A stretch of 64,000 nucleotides of DNA from Pseudonocardia benzenivorans CB1190 (GCF_000196675.2 NC_015312.1:4154001-4218000), one strand, 5' to 3'; positions 51,660 to 60,898 are shown, counted from the stretch's first letter. Notes: generated from the sequence alone by a model not told the origin. Numbers and translations: made by a program.

Positions 51660-53987
51660 TCAGGCGTCGGTGACGTCGAGCGCCGCCGCGACGATCCCGT
51701 CGGTGCCGATGCCGTGGTACCGGTAGACCGACTCGAGGTCGCCGGACTGCCCGAACCGCGACACCCCGAGGTGGGTGGCCCGCTGCCGGTGGATCCCGCC
51801 CAGGAACGCGAGCGTGTGCGGGTGCCCGTCGAGCACCGTGACCAGCGGCGCGGCGCGGTGCGCGGGGAAGGCCGCGTCGAGCACCCAGCTCTCGGCGTCA
51901 CCGTGCCCGGCACGGGCCTGCACCGCCTCGAACAGCAGGCCGGGGCTGGTGACGCAGACGACGTCCGCCGCGATCCCCTGCTCGGCGAGCCGGTCGGCCG
52001 CGGCCAGCGCCTCGGGCACGATCGCGCCCATCGAGGCGATGGTGACGTCCGGGGTCCCCGCCGACCTCCGCAGCGGGTACGCGCCCGCGACGACCTGCTT
52101 GCGCCGCCGCTCGCGCGCCGCCGGGTCGGCGGGCACCGCCGCGAGGGTCTGGTCGACCGGGCGGGTCGAGAGCCGCAGGTAGGCCGACGTCCCGTCGGGC
52201 CGGCCCAGGCGCGCGAGCGACGCGAGCAGCGTCCACTCCACGTCGATCGCGAACGCCGGCTCGTAGGTGATGCAGCCCGGCTGCTCCAGACCGACCGACG
52301 GCGTCGTCACCGACTGGTGCGCACCGCCCTCCGGTGCGAGCGACACCCCTGACGGCGTGCCGACGAGGATCGACTGCCCGCCCGCGTAGATGCCGAACGA
52401 CCACGGCTCCAGTGCGCGCTCGACGAACGGGTCGTAGAGCACCCCGATCGGCAGCAGCGGCTGGCCCCACCGGCTCCAGGTCGCACCCAGCTCCCCCAGC
52501 AGCCCGACGAGGTTGCCCTCGGCGATGCCCAGCTCCAGGTGCTGGCCGGTGGGCCGCTCGCGCCAGTGCAGGATCGTCTCGGGGTCGTCGTCGAACCAGT
52601 CGCGACGCTCGGCCGCCGACCACACGCCGACCTTGTTGACCCAGCCGCCCAGGTTCGTCGACGACGACACGTCCGGGCACAGCGTCACCACGCGCGCCGC
52701 GGCCTCCGGGGCCGACCGGGTGAGGTCGAGCAGCGTCCGGCCCAGCGCCGCCTGGGTCGTCGCCCGGCCCGACGGGGTGCGCCCGATGTCGGTGGGCAGG
52801 TCGACGGCGGGAAGCGCGGGCACGGGCTCGCGACGCAGCCGCGCCGCGGTCCGCCGGCACAGCTCGTCGGCCGCGGACCCGGCCGGGAACCGTGCCCACG
52901 GCGCCTCGGTCGACGCGCCGACGGCGTCGGCGAGCTCGGCGAGCTGCTCGGCGGTCAGCAGCGACGAGTGGTTCTGCGGATGGCCCTCCGTCGCCAGCCC
53001 GCGGCCCTTGACCGTGTAGGCGAGGATCACCGTCGGGCGGGTGTCGTCGATGGCGCGCAGTGCGTCGCCGACGGCCTGCAGGTCGTGCCCGCCCAGGTTG
53101 CGGATCGCGGCGTGCAGGGTCTCGTCGTCGAGTGTGCCGACGAGCTGCGCCAGCTCCGGGCAGTCGGGCAGCCGCTCGCGCAGCTGGGCGGGCGTGCAGC
53201 GCAGCAGCCGCTGGTACTCGGGGTTGGGCATCTCGTCGATGCGCCGGCGCAGCGCGTCGCCGCCGGGGCGGGCGAACAGCTCGTGCAGCAGCCGGCCGTA
53301 CTTGACCGTCAGCACCTGCCAGCCCGCGGCCTCGAACATGCCCTGGATGCGCAGCGCACCGATGTTCGGGACGACGCGGTCGAGCGACTGCCGGTTGAGG
53401 TCGACGATCCAGACGACCTCCCCGAGCTCGGCGACCATCGGGTCGAGGATCGCCTCCCAGCAGGCGCCCTCGTCGAGCTCGGCGTCGCCGACCAGCGAGT
53501 ACTGCCGGCCGGTGCCCGCGCCGCCGCCCTTGGACTCCACGTAGCGACGGGCCAGCGCACCCCAGATCGGGGCCGTCGCGCCGATGCCGACCGACCCCGT
53601 CGAGTAGTCGACCGGGTCGGGGTCCTTGGACCGGCTCGGGTAGGACTGCAGGCCGCCGAACTCGCGCAGCGTGGTCAGGTAGCGCTCGTCGAGCTCGCCC
53701 AGCAGGTAGTTCACCGCGTGCAGGACCGGCGAGGCGTGCGGCTTGACCGACACCCGGTCCTCGGCCCGCAGGTGCTCGAACCACAGCGCGGTCATGATCG
53801 TCACCATCGAGGCCGACGACGCCTGGTGCCCGCCGACCTTGAGGCCCGTGGGGTTGGGCCGCACCCGGTTGGCGTGGTCGATGATCGCCGTCGAGAGCCA
53901 GAGCACCCGCTTCTCGACGTCGGTGAGCACGGCCAACCGGTCCGCAGGTGTCGCGGCGGCAGGGACGGCCGGTGCGGCGGTGCTCAT
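51660..53987 (-). CDS. Pyruvate dehydrogenase E1-like / transketolase-like ThDP enzyme
   Basis: A 775-residue homodimeric-type E1, resembling AceE but shorter than the usual ~890 residues. The N-terminal part has RPNPTGLKVGGHQASSASMVTIMTALWFEHLRAEDRVSVKPHASPVLHAVNYLLG and DYSTGSVGIGATAPIWGALARRYVE. The ThDP-Mg site is SLVGDAELDEGACWEAI...VWIVDLNRQSLD. The central part has YTVKGRGLATEGHPQNHSSLL, and the C-terminal part HLELGIAEGNLVGLLGELG. It probably decarboxylates pyruvate or another 2-oxoacid. No E2 or E3 is adjacent. It is divergent from an Lrp regulator that likely controls it. Confidence 0.85.
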   Translation of the reverse strand: MSTAAPAVPAAATPADRLAVLTDVEKRVLWLSTAIIDHANRVRPNPTGLKVGGHQASSASMVTIMTALWFEHLRAEDRVSVKPHASPVLHAVNYLLGELDERYLTTLREFGGLQSYPSRSKDPDPVDYSTGSVGIGATAPIWGALARRYVESKGGGAGTGRQYSLVGDAELDEGACWEAILDPMVAELGEVVWIVDLNRQSLDRVVPNIGALRIQGMFEAAGWQVLTVKYGRLLHELFARPGGDALRRRIDEMPNPEYQRLLRCTPAQLRERLPDCPELAQLVGTLDDETLHAAIRNLGGHDLQAVGDALRAIDDTRPTVILAYTVKGRGLATEGHPQNHSSLLTAEQLAELADAVGASTEAPWARFPAGSAADELCRRTAARLRREPVPALPAVDLPTDIGRTPSGRATTQAALGRTLLDLTRSAPEAAARVVTLCPDVSSSTNLGGWVNKVGVWSAAERRDWFDDDPETILHWRERPTGQHLELGIAEGNLVGLLGELGATWSRWGQPLLPIGVLYDPFVERALEPWSFGIYAGGQSILVGTPSGVSLAPEGGAHQSVTTPSVGLEQPGCITYEPAFAIDVEWTLLASLARLGRPDGTSAYLRLSTRPVDQTLAAVPADPAARERRRKQVVAGAYPLRRSAGTPDVTIASMGAIVPEALAAADRLAEQGIAADVVCVTSPGLLFEAVQARAGHGDAESWVLDAAFPAHRAAPLVTVLDGHPHTLAFLGGIHRQRATHLGVSRFGQSGDLESVYRYHGIGTDGIVAAALDVTDA

Positions 53988-54048
53988 TCCGATCACTCTC
54001 CGGGCTGTAGGACGGCAAGTTGCCCGCACATCCGACCACCGACACGAT

Positions 54049-54083
54049 GTCTGCACCAGCTCTCGGCCGGAGACCGTGCAGAC
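54049..54083. promoter_or_regulatory. Candidate Lrp operator between E1 and Lrp genes
   Basis: GTCTGCA (54049-54055) and TGCAGAC (54077-54083) are perfect arms 21 bp apart. A nested TCTC...GAGA (54061-54073) lies between them. The site occupies the 138-bp divergent intergenic region. Confidence 0.45.
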
Positions 54084-54125
54084 TGCCCGGTCCCCGCGCT
54101 CCCACCCGCACGAGAAAGGGGCATC

Positions 54126-54668
54126 GTGCCCAGTGAGCCGACGACCGACCTCCGGAAGGACCCCCGGATCGACCCGAGCGGGCACCGGATCGACGCCGTG
54201 GACGCGCGGCTGCTGCTCGCCCTCGCCGAGAGCCCGCGCGCCACGGTGCTCGCGCTCGCCGAGCGGGTGGGCATGTCACGCAACACCGTGCAGGCCCGGC
54301 TGGCGCGGCTCGACCAGCACGGCGTCCTCGGCGGCTTCGAGCGCCGCATCGACACCACCGCGCTGGGCTACCCGCTCGTCGCCTACGTGACGGTGCAGGT
54401 CACCCAGCGCCGCCTCGACGAGGTCGGGGCCGCCCTCGGGCAGGTGCCGGAGGTGCTGGAGGTGCTGGGCATCTCGGGACAGTCCGACCTGCAGGTCCAG
54501 GTCGTCGCCCGCGACGCCGACGACCTCTACCGCGTCGCGGGCGAGCTGCTCGCGATCGACGGCGTCGAGCGCACGACGACCGGCCTGGTGATGCGCCGGC
54601 TCGTCGACTACCGGGTCGAACCGCTGCTGCGCCGGATCGCCGCGGAGGGGTCGGGGGTGCCCCGATAG
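54126..54668 (+). CDS. Lrp/AsnC-family transcriptional regulator
   Basis: A 180-residue regulator. The N-terminal HTH (IDAVDARLLLALAESPRATVLALAERVGMSRNTVQARLARLDQHGVLGGFERRID) and the RAM/AsnC effector domain (LVAYVTVQVTQRRLDEVGAALGQVPEVLEVLGISGQSDLQVQVVARDADDLYRVAGELLAIDGVERTTTGLVMRRLVDY) are clear. The GTG start gives a ~25-residue polar lead before the HTH. It is divergent from the E1-like gene, the classical arrangement for an amino-acid- or 2-oxoacid-responsive activator such as those of branched-chain or pyruvate metabolism. Confidence 0.92.
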   Translation: MPSEPTTDLRKDPRIDPSGHRIDAVDARLLLALAESPRATVLALAERVGMSRNTVQARLARLDQHGVLGGFERRIDTTALGYPLVAYVTVQVTQRRLDEVGAALGQVPEVLEVLGISGQSDLQVQVVARDADDLYRVAGELLAIDGVERTTTGLVMRRLVDYRVEPLLRRIAAEGSGVPR

Positions 54669-54678
54669 TTTGCGGGGC

Positions 54679-55995
54679 GTGACCGACGTGCTCCCCGCGA
54701 CCGCCCGCACCCTCTACGCCCGCACCGCCCGCGCCCAGCGCGACGGCCGCGTCCCCGGGCTCGTCGCGGGTGTCGTCCGCGACGGCGGGCTGGCGTGGTC
54801 GGCGGCCCGCGGCGACGTCGCCGAGCCGCACCGCGACGTCCAGTACCGGCTGGGGTCGATCACCAAGACCGTCACCGCGATCACCGTGCTGCGGCTGCGC
54901 GACGAGGGCCTCCTCGACCTCGGCGACCCGCTGGAACACCACGTCCCCGGCACCCCGCTGGGCGACCGCACGCTCGGCCAGCTGCTGTCCCACATGGCCG
55001 GCGCGACGTCGGAGAGCCCGGGGACGTGGTGGGAGCGGGCGCCGGGCACGTCGTTGGACGGGCTCGGGCTCTCCCCCGCCGACGCGGTGCTGCCCGCGGC
55101 CCGCCGCTTCCACTACTCCAACCTCGGGTTCGGCCTGCTCGGCGAGCTCGTCGCGCGGGTCCGTGGCCGGGCGTGGAGCGACGTCGCCCGCGACGAGGTG
55201 CTGCTGCCGCTGGGCATGACCCGCACGACGCCGCGGCCCGTGCCGCCCGCGGCACAGGGCTGGGCCGTGCACCCGTGGGCCGACGTCCGCCAGCCAGAGC
55301 CCGAGCACGACGCCGTCGTCATGGCGCCGGCCGGGCAGCTGTGGGCCTCGGCCGCCGACCTCGCCCGGCTCGGCGCCTTCCTGATCGGCGACACCGGCGA
55401 GGTACTCGCGCCGGCCACGCTGGAGGAGATGGTGCTGCCCTCGGGCGTCGACAGCGGCGACACCGTCGGCTGGTCGTCCTACGGGCTCGGGGTGCAGGTG
55501 CGGCGCGTCGAGGGGGCGACGCTCGTCGGGCACGGCGGCTCGATGCCCGGGTTCCTCGCCGGCCTGTGGGTCGACCGCGACGAGGCCACGGGTGCGCTCG
55601 CGCTGGCGAACACCACCTCCGGTCTCGACGGGGGCCTGCCGGCCGCCCTGATCGCGGACGTGAAGGCCGCCGAGCCGACCGTCGTCGGGGCGTGGGCGCC
55701 CGCGCCGTCGCCGGTCCCGCTGGAGCTGCTGGGCCCCTGGTACTGGGGGCCGTCGCCGTACGCGCTGCGGGCGATCCCCGGCGGGCTGCTGCACCTGGGC
55801 GGGCTGGGCCGTCCCGGCCGGGCGAGCCGCTTCCGCCCGGGCCCCGACGGCACCTGGATCGGGATGGACGGCTACTTCGCGGGCGAGACGCTGCGCCTGG
55901 ACCCCGTGGCGCTGAACCTGGCCACGTTCGTCTTCACCCGCACGCCCTACGACCCGGCGGCTCCCGTCCCGGGCGGCACCTGTGAGTGGCGATAG
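54679..55995 (+). CDS. Class-C beta-lactamase-like serine hydrolase
   Basis: A 438-residue penicillin-binding-fold hydrolase. The catalytic SxxK is Ser60-Ile-Thr-Lys63 (RLGSITKTVTAI). The YxN motif is YSN (FHYSNLGFG). The third motif is HGG (LVGHGGSMPGF). There is no signal peptide, so it is probably a cytosolic esterase or peptidase. The chosen GTG at 54679 follows a GATAGT at 54664-54669 and has no ribosome binding site, so it may be leaderless. The last four codons and the TAG stop (CEWR-stop) lie inside the palindromic element at 55982, i.e. the C-terminus has been remodelled by the element. Confidence 0.88.
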   Translation: MTDVLPATARTLYARTARAQRDGRVPGLVAGVVRDGGLAWSAARGDVAEPHRDVQYRLGSITKTVTAITVLRLRDEGLLDLGDPLEHHVPGTPLGDRTLGQLLSHMAGATSESPGTWWERAPGTSLDGLGLSPADAVLPAARRFHYSNLGFGLLGELVARVRGRAWSDVARDEVLLPLGMTRTTPRPVPPAAQGWAVHPWADVRQPEPEHDAVVMAPAGQLWASAADLARLGAFLIGDTGEVLAPATLEEMVLPSGVDSGDTVGWSSYGLGVQVRRVEGATLVGHGGSMPGFLAGLWVDRDEATGALALANTTSGLDGGLPAALIADVKAAEPTVVGAWAPAPSPVPLELLGPWYWGPSPYALRAIPGGLLHLGGLGRPGRASRFRPGPDGTWIGMDGYFAGETLRLDPVALNLATFVFTRTPYDPAAPVPGGTCEWR

Positions 55996-56021
55996 TCGCC
56001 GGCGCGACCATCGCCACTCAC
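55982..56021. repeat. GTGAGTGGCG palindromic element, copy D
   Basis: Left arm GTGAGTGGCGATAGTCGC (55982-55999), loop CGGC, right arm GCGACCATCGCCACTCAC (56004-56021), with one mismatch. The mismatch (TAG for TGG) creates the stop codon of the serine hydrolase gene. It lies in the convergent gap to the quinone oxidoreductase gene and may also terminate transcription. Confidence 0.9.
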
Positions 56022-56077
56022 GAGCGTCGGACGCGACGTCGACCCGGTCCTGACCCGCTCACGACCGCTCGGGCCGG

Positions 56078-57043
56078 TCAGGGCTGCAGGACGACCTTGC
56101 CGGTGACGCGGCGCTCGTCGATCGTCGCCAGCGCCTCGGCGGCGCGCTCGAGCGGGAACGTCTGCGAGATCACCGGGGACAGCGCCCCGGACCGCAGGTG
56201 CGGCAGCAGGTCCGCCCACTGCCCGTGCACGTAGCCCTCGTGCGAGAGCGCGTACCCGCCCCACGCGACGCCGACGACCTCGGTGTTGCCGAGCAGGAGC
56301 CGGTTCACCTTGACGGTCGGGATCTCGCCCGCGGTGAACCCCACCACCAGCACCCGGCCGAACGGGGCGAGCGCACGCAGCGAGTCGGTGAACCGGTCCC
56401 CGCCCACCGGGTCAACGACGATGTCGACGCCCTTGCCGCCGGTCAGCTCGCGCGCGGCGTCCTTGAACCCGTCGACGAGGACGGTCTCGTGCGCTCCCGC
56501 GGCCCGCGCGACGTCGGCCTTCGCGTCGCTGGACACGACGGCGACGACCCGCGCGTCCATCGCACGGGCGAGCTGGGTCACCGCGGTGCCGATGCCGCCG
56601 GCCGCCCCGTGGACGAGCACGGTGTCGCCGGCCCGCAGCCGGCCCCGGACGGCGAGGGTGAAGTGGGCGGTCAGGTAGTTCATCGGCAGGCAGGCGCCCG
56701 CGGCGAAGGACACCTCGTCGGGCAGCGGGACGACGTGGTCCGCCGCCACCGCGGCGACCTCGGAGAACGCGCCGTAGCTCGAGAACGCGGCGACCCGCTC
56801 CCCGACCGCGAGACCCGAACCCGCCGGCGCCGCCCGCACCACGCCGGCCAGCTCGGAACCGAGCCCGAAGGGCGGGTCGGGCCGGTACTGGTAGAGCCCA
56901 CGGGTGAGCAGCACGTCCGGGAAGTTCACCCCCGCCGCCCGGACGTCGACGAGCACCTGACCGTCCGCGGCGACGGGCTCCGCGACGTCGACGACCTCGA
57001 CCGCCGACGGCCCCTCGAGCCGGACCACCTGAACCGAGCGCAC
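56078..57043 (-). CDS. NADPH:quinone oxidoreductase-like MDR protein
   Basis: A 321-residue zinc-free medium-chain reductase. The N-terminal GroES-like domain has VVDVAEPVAADGQVLVDVRAAGVNFPDVLLTRGLYQYRPDPPFGLGSELAGVVRAA. The cofactor motif is VLVHGAAGGIGTAVTQLARAMDARVVAVVSS (AAGGVG class). Then come GGKGVDIVVDPVGGD and a C-terminal region lacking zinc ligands. It would reduce quinones or enoyl compounds with NADPH. It follows the MFS gene by 24 bp and is the third gene of the GntR-MFS-reductase operon. Confidence 0.9.
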   Translation of the reverse strand: MRSVQVVRLEGPSAVEVVDVAEPVAADGQVLVDVRAAGVNFPDVLLTRGLYQYRPDPPFGLGSELAGVVRAAPAGSGLAVGERVAAFSSYGAFSEVAAVAADHVVPLPDEVSFAAGACLPMNYLTAHFTLAVRGRLRAGDTVLVHGAAGGIGTAVTQLARAMDARVVAVVSSDAKADVARAAGAHETVLVDGFKDAARELTGGKGVDIVVDPVGGDRFTDSLRALAPFGRVLVVGFTAGEIPTVKVNRLLLGNTEVVGVAWGGYALSHEGYVHGQWADLLPHLRSGALSPVISQTFPLERAAEALATIDERRVTGKVVLQP

Positions 57044-57067
57044 CCGGGCACCTCCCCTTCGAGCGTG

Positions 57068-58285
57068 TCAGCCCATCCTCGCCGGGGCGGCCCCGGCCGT
57101 CACCGGCAGGCGGGTCCGGCTCGACGAGGCGATCGTCACGGTCCCGGCGACCGCGACGAGGACGAGGGCGCCCAGCAGCCACGGGTATCCCACGACGTGG
57201 GCGACGACCGCGAGCACCGCGGGCAGCAGGAAGCCGACGTAGGCCAGCGCGTAGTAGACACCCGTCAGGCCGGCGAGCTCCTCGGGGCGGGCCAGCCGCT
57301 GGATCTCCAGGAGCCCCGCGACGACCGCGATCCCGTACGCGCCGCCCAGCACCACCGCCGCGCCGAGCGCCACCCACGGGGACCGGACGACGGCGGCCAC
57401 GACGCTCAGCGCCAGCCCGCCCGACATCACGATCATCGACACGACGACGGCCCGCGCGTCGGTCGTGCGGTCGAGGCGCTTGGCGATCGGCTGCACGGCG
57501 GCGCCGGTGCCCAGCGTCGCGACGGTGACCAGCGTCGAGTAGGCGAGCCCCCACGAGCCGAGCCGGTCGCCCACGAGCTGCGGCATGATCGCGTACGCCA
57601 CCCCGGCGGACCCGAAGATCCACGGCGCCATCGGGACGACGACCCGCAGGAACCGCGGGTGCCTGACGGCACGGGCGATCGGCGCCGGCCGGCGCGTCCC
57701 GCCCGGCACGGTCTCGGGCACCCGCACGAGCAACGGCAGCACGGCCGCGGTGAGCACGACGTGCACGACGTAGGGCAGCTCCATCGGCCACGGCCCCCAC
57801 TGCGCGAGCACGCCGGCCACCCCCGCGCCGAGCCCGAAGCCCAGCGTGAGGGCGAGCGCGGCGCGCCGGGCGCCGGTGCCGGCGGGCGCGTCGTCGTACG
57901 GGGGCTCGGAGAGCTCCTTGACCCACGTCGAGCCGACGGCCATCGCGATCGCGACGGCGGTCCCGGTGGCGAAGCGGCCGGCGAAGATCCATACCGGGCC
58001 TTCGGCACCGACCGCGAGCAGCACGCTCGCCACCAGGGAGGCGACGGTCCCGGCGACCATCGACGGCCGCCGTCCCCACCGGGCGACGGCGCGGCCGGCG
58101 AGCAGCAGCGTCGGCACCAGCCCGACGACGTACGCACCGAGGAACGCGTCGACGACCGCCACGGAGTAGCCGCCCGTGTCGCGGTACATGCTCAGCAGCG
58201 GGGTGAACTGGTTGCCGCCCCAGCCGCAGCAGAACATCGCCGCGGCGACGACGGGCCAGCGCCGCGGCAGGGCGTCGGCGCTCAT
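57068..58285 (-). CDS. MFS transporter (efflux type)
   Basis: A 405-residue major facilitator with 12 predicted helices. MFCCGWGGNQFTPLLSMYRDTGG and the loop motif GRAVARWGRRPSMVAG (after helix 2) suit the DHA-type drug or metabolite exporters. The gene overlaps the GntR stop by 4 bp and is followed by the quinone reductase gene. With that regulator it probably exports or imports a compound that also induces the operon. The substrate is unknown. Confidence 0.9.
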   Translation of the reverse strand: MSADALPRRWPVVAAAMFCCGWGGNQFTPLLSMYRDTGGYSVAVVDAFLGAYVVGLVPTLLLAGRAVARWGRRPSMVAGTVASLVASVLLAVGAEGPVWIFAGRFATGTAVAIAMAVGSTWVKELSEPPYDDAPAGTGARRAALALTLGFGLGAGVAGVLAQWGPWPMELPYVVHVVLTAAVLPLLVRVPETVPGGTRRPAPIARAVRHPRFLRVVVPMAPWIFGSAGVAYAIMPQLVGDRLGSWGLAYSTLVTVATLGTGAAVQPIAKRLDRTTDARAVVVSMIVMSGGLALSVVAAVVRSPWVALGAAVVLGGAYGIAVVAGLLEIQRLARPEELAGLTGVYYALAYVGFLLPAVLAVVAHVVGYPWLLGALVLVAVAGTVTIASSSRTRLPVTAGAAPARMG

Positions 58286-58947
58286 CGCCCCGGCCGGTGG
58301 GTGCCGTCGAGGTGGGCGGGCAGCAGGACGGCGAACCGGTCGGCGTCGCGGGCCTCGATGGCGTCGACGAGCTCGGCGTGTTCGGCGAGCACGACGGCGA
58401 CCTGCTGCGGGCGCGGAGCGAGCGCGTGCATGCTCATCCGGCGCTGCCGGTCGGCCAGTCCCGCGTAGAACCGGGCGGTCAGCCGGTTGCCGCCCGCGTC
58501 GACGATCGTGCGGTGGAACGCCTCGTCGGCGTCGGCCACGCCCGCGAGGTCGCCGGCCTCGGCCTGCTCGCGCTGCCGCTCGATCGCGGCACGCAGCCGG
58601 TCGACCGTCGCGGGGACGTCGCCCCCGCGGCGCAGCAGCCGGCGCACGGCCGCGGTCTCGACGGCCTCGCGCGCGTCGAGCACGTCGTCCGCCTCGCCCG
58701 CGGGCACCGGCACGACGACGGCCCCGCGCTTCGGGATCAGCTGCAGCAGCTCCTCGGCCTGCAGCCGCAGGAACGCCTCGCGGACCGGGGTGCGGCTCAT
58801 GCCGAGGCGCTCGGCGATGTCGCCCTCGCTGAGCAGGTGGCCGCCGGGCAGGTCGCCGGACAGGACGAGCTCCTTGGTCGCGGCGTAGGCCCGGTCGGCG
58901 GCGGGCTCGGGACGGATCGGGCGGGTCGGGCGGGTCGGCCGGGTCAC
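58282..58947 (-). CDS. GntR-family regulator, FCD subfamily, operon repressor
   Basis: A 221-residue regulator. After a short repeat-like N-terminus (TRPTRPTRPIRP) comes the winged helix (ADRAYAATKELVLSGDLPGGHLLSEGDIAERLGMSRTPVREAFLRLQAEELLQLIPKRGAVVVPV), then the FCD domain (VLDAREAVETAAVRRLLRRG, DEAFHRTIVDAGGN, RFYAGLADRQRRMSMHAL). It is the first gene of a three-gene operon (MFS and quinone reductase follow with an ATGA overlap and a 24-bp gap). A near-perfect 22-bp palindrome sits 16 bp upstream of its start, so it is very likely autoregulated. Confidence 0.92.
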   Translation of the reverse strand: MTRPTRPTRPIRPEPAADRAYAATKELVLSGDLPGGHLLSEGDIAERLGMSRTPVREAFLRLQAEELLQLIPKRGAVVVPVPAGEADDVLDAREAVETAAVRRLLRRGGDVPATVDRLRAAIERQREQAEAGDLAGVADADEAFHRTIVDAGGNRLTARFYAGLADRQRRMSMHALAPRPQQVAVVLAEHAELVDAIEARDADRFAVLLPAHLDGTHRPGR

Positions 58948-58963
58948 GCAGCGACCCTATGTC

Positions 58964-58985
58964 ATAGATACAAGCTTGCATCTAT
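58964..58985. promoter_or_regulatory. GntR operator upstream of the GntR-MFS-reductase operon
   Basis: A 22-bp palindrome: ATAGAT on the left, core CAAGCTTG, ATCTAT on the right, with one mismatched pair. The AT-rich patch stands out from its surroundings. CAAGCTTG within ATnCAAG...CTTGnAT resembles FCD-regulator operators. Nothing else is evident in the gap 58948-59149. Confidence 0.7.
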
Positions 58986-59149
58986 GTGTGAGAACAGTGT
59001 CACCCGACCGCGTCGGACGACCGCCGGCGGCCGCCCTCCTGCCGATCCGGCGGCGACCCGGCGTGACCACCTGGGGCGTCGCGGACCTGCCGGTGATCAC
59101 CCGCCCCCGGCTGCGCCGCCGCGACCGCGGCCTGGAAGGGTGACCGGCG

Positions 59150-60829
59150 ATGCGTCTGGTTTTCGCGGCACACGAGCACGAGGAGTACGGCCTCGCCCGC
59201 GACCGGCTGCTGACCGCGGTGCTGGCCCGGTCCCGGCGGCTCGGCCGGGAGGTCGACGCCGCCCTGGTCGGGGCCGCCCTCGACTACAAGCTCGGTGTCG
59301 ACGGGCGGCTCGGGCGGTGGACCCGTCGGCACGTCGCCGACGCGCTCGCGGTGTGGTTCCCCCGCACCGTCGCCGTGCCGGACGCCGAGTGGGCGGAGAT
59401 CCCCAACGCCCTCGACGCGTTGATCGGGACACTCGCCGAGCAGGACCACCTCGACGGCGGCTCGGACACCCCGCAGGACCTGCACCGGCAGGTGGCCGAC
59501 TCCACGCCCGCGCTCTACGACGCCATGGCCGACGAGCGCAACTACGACCTGGGCAAGTTCTGGAGCGTCCAGATGATGCGCCACGACGTCGACAAGGCCG
59601 ACGTCCTGGCCGTGCAGCGGTTCCTCGACCGCGCCGCGCGCGACGAGCTCGACATCGACCGCGACGCCCTCGCCGCGATCACCCGCGAGGAAGCCCGCCG
59701 GCGCGACGAACCGGTCGACACCACGCCCGACCTCCCCCCGGTGCTGCTGCCCTCGGCCGCCACGCTGGTCGAGGCGGCCCAGGCCTCGGTCGCGCTCGAC
59801 CGGCTGCGGGCCGTCACCTACTGGGTGCGCGCCGGCCGCCCCCTCACCCGCGACGGCAGGCTGTGGCTGTCGGACGCCCTCCTGCTCGCCGACACCCTGG
59901 GGCTGGACCGCTTCTACCGCGACACCGCCCGCACCAGCGACGACCTGCCCGAGATCTCACTGCTGGTGTCGTGGGCCCGGCAGGCGCGGCTGGTGCGCGT
60001 GGTCAACCGGCGGCTGGTGCCGGTCAAGGGCGCCGGGCCGCTGCTGCACCGGCCGATCGAGCTGTGGCGCCGCGCCTTCGAGGCCCTGGGCAGGCTGGGC
60101 GACCACTTCGGCGGGACCGACGTGTTCGGGGCCCCGTCGCTGTTCAGCATGTCGCTCGGCGAGGCCTTCCCGGTGCTGTGGCTGACGCTCTACCGCGCCG
60201 CGGGCGGGCCGGTACCGGTCGAGGAGTTCTACCGGCTCGTGCGTGCCGCGGTGAACGGTCAGTTCGGCTGCGTCGTCGACGACCTCGCGGGCGACACCGA
60301 GCAGCGGCTGTGGCGGCGCGACGTCGCCGCGCTGCTCGACGCGCTGGAGCTGCTCGGCGCCGTCGAGCTCGAGGAGAGCACCGACCACGACCACCTCGCG
60401 ACGCTCGCCTGCCGCGACGACCCCGACCCGACCGTCGTGTCGCTGACCCCGATCGGGATCTGGGTCTGCCATCAGCTGCTGGTGGAGCAGGGTGTGCACG
60501 CGCCGCTGGTCGGCGAGCTGGCCGACGAGGACGTCGAGTACGTCTGCGTGCGGGTCGCCGACTGCCGTCCGGAGATCGCGGCGGCCGAGCTGGCCGCGTG
60601 GGTCGCCGCGCGCGACCCCCGCACGGCCGCCCACGAGCTGACGCGGTTCCTGCGCCGCACCGACGAGCCGCGCCACCGCGAGCTGGTCGTCGCCGCACTG
60701 GCCCGGGTCGGCGAGGGCGGCCACGAGGTGACCCGCCGGCTGGAGGAACGCTCCTCCCGGCGGCAGCGCCGCGGGCCGGAGGGACCGCACCGGGTGATCC
60801 CCGAGCCGCGGGTACCGGCCCGGCACTGA
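59150..60829 (+). CDS. Conserved-looking hypothetical protein, 559 residues
   Basis: I do not recognise this protein. It has normal GC codon bias and regular helix-forming segments (MRLVFAAHEHEEYGLARDRLLTAVLARSRRLGREVDAALVGAALDYKLGVDGRLGRWTRRHVADALAVWFPRTVAV ... DLGKFWSVQMMRHDVDKADVLAVQRFLDR). There is no signal peptide or membrane segment. The middle (VLAVQRFLDRAARDELDIDRDALAAITREEARRRDE) and the end (REPAARHELTRFLRR-like, RRLEERSSRRQRRGPEG) are charged. A winged-helix-like segment may lie around residues 260-340. It stands alone, divergent from the GntR operon. A structure prediction would be the first step to a function. Confidence 0.75.
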   Translation: MRLVFAAHEHEEYGLARDRLLTAVLARSRRLGREVDAALVGAALDYKLGVDGRLGRWTRRHVADALAVWFPRTVAVPDAEWAEIPNALDALIGTLAEQDHLDGGSDTPQDLHRQVADSTPALYDAMADERNYDLGKFWSVQMMRHDVDKADVLAVQRFLDRAARDELDIDRDALAAITREEARRRDEPVDTTPDLPPVLLPSAATLVEAAQASVALDRLRAVTYWVRAGRPLTRDGRLWLSDALLLADTLGLDRFYRDTARTSDDLPEISLLVSWARQARLVRVVNRRLVPVKGAGPLLHRPIELWRRAFEALGRLGDHFGGTDVFGAPSLFSMSLGEAFPVLWLTLYRAAGGPVPVEEFYRLVRAAVNGQFGCVVDDLAGDTEQRLWRRDVAALLDALELLGAVELEESTDHDHLATLACRDDPDPTVVSLTPIGIWVCHQLLVEQGVHAPLVGELADEDVEYVCVRVADCRPEIAAAELAAWVAARDPRTAAHELTRFLRRTDEPRHRELVVAALARVGEGGHEVTRRLEERSSRRQRRGPEGPHRVIPEPRVPARH

Positions 60830-60898
60830 CGACCGCCGGCGATGTCCGCTCGTGGACGTCCGTCGGCGACGTCCCCCGGGCGGCGAGGCGGCTCAGGC

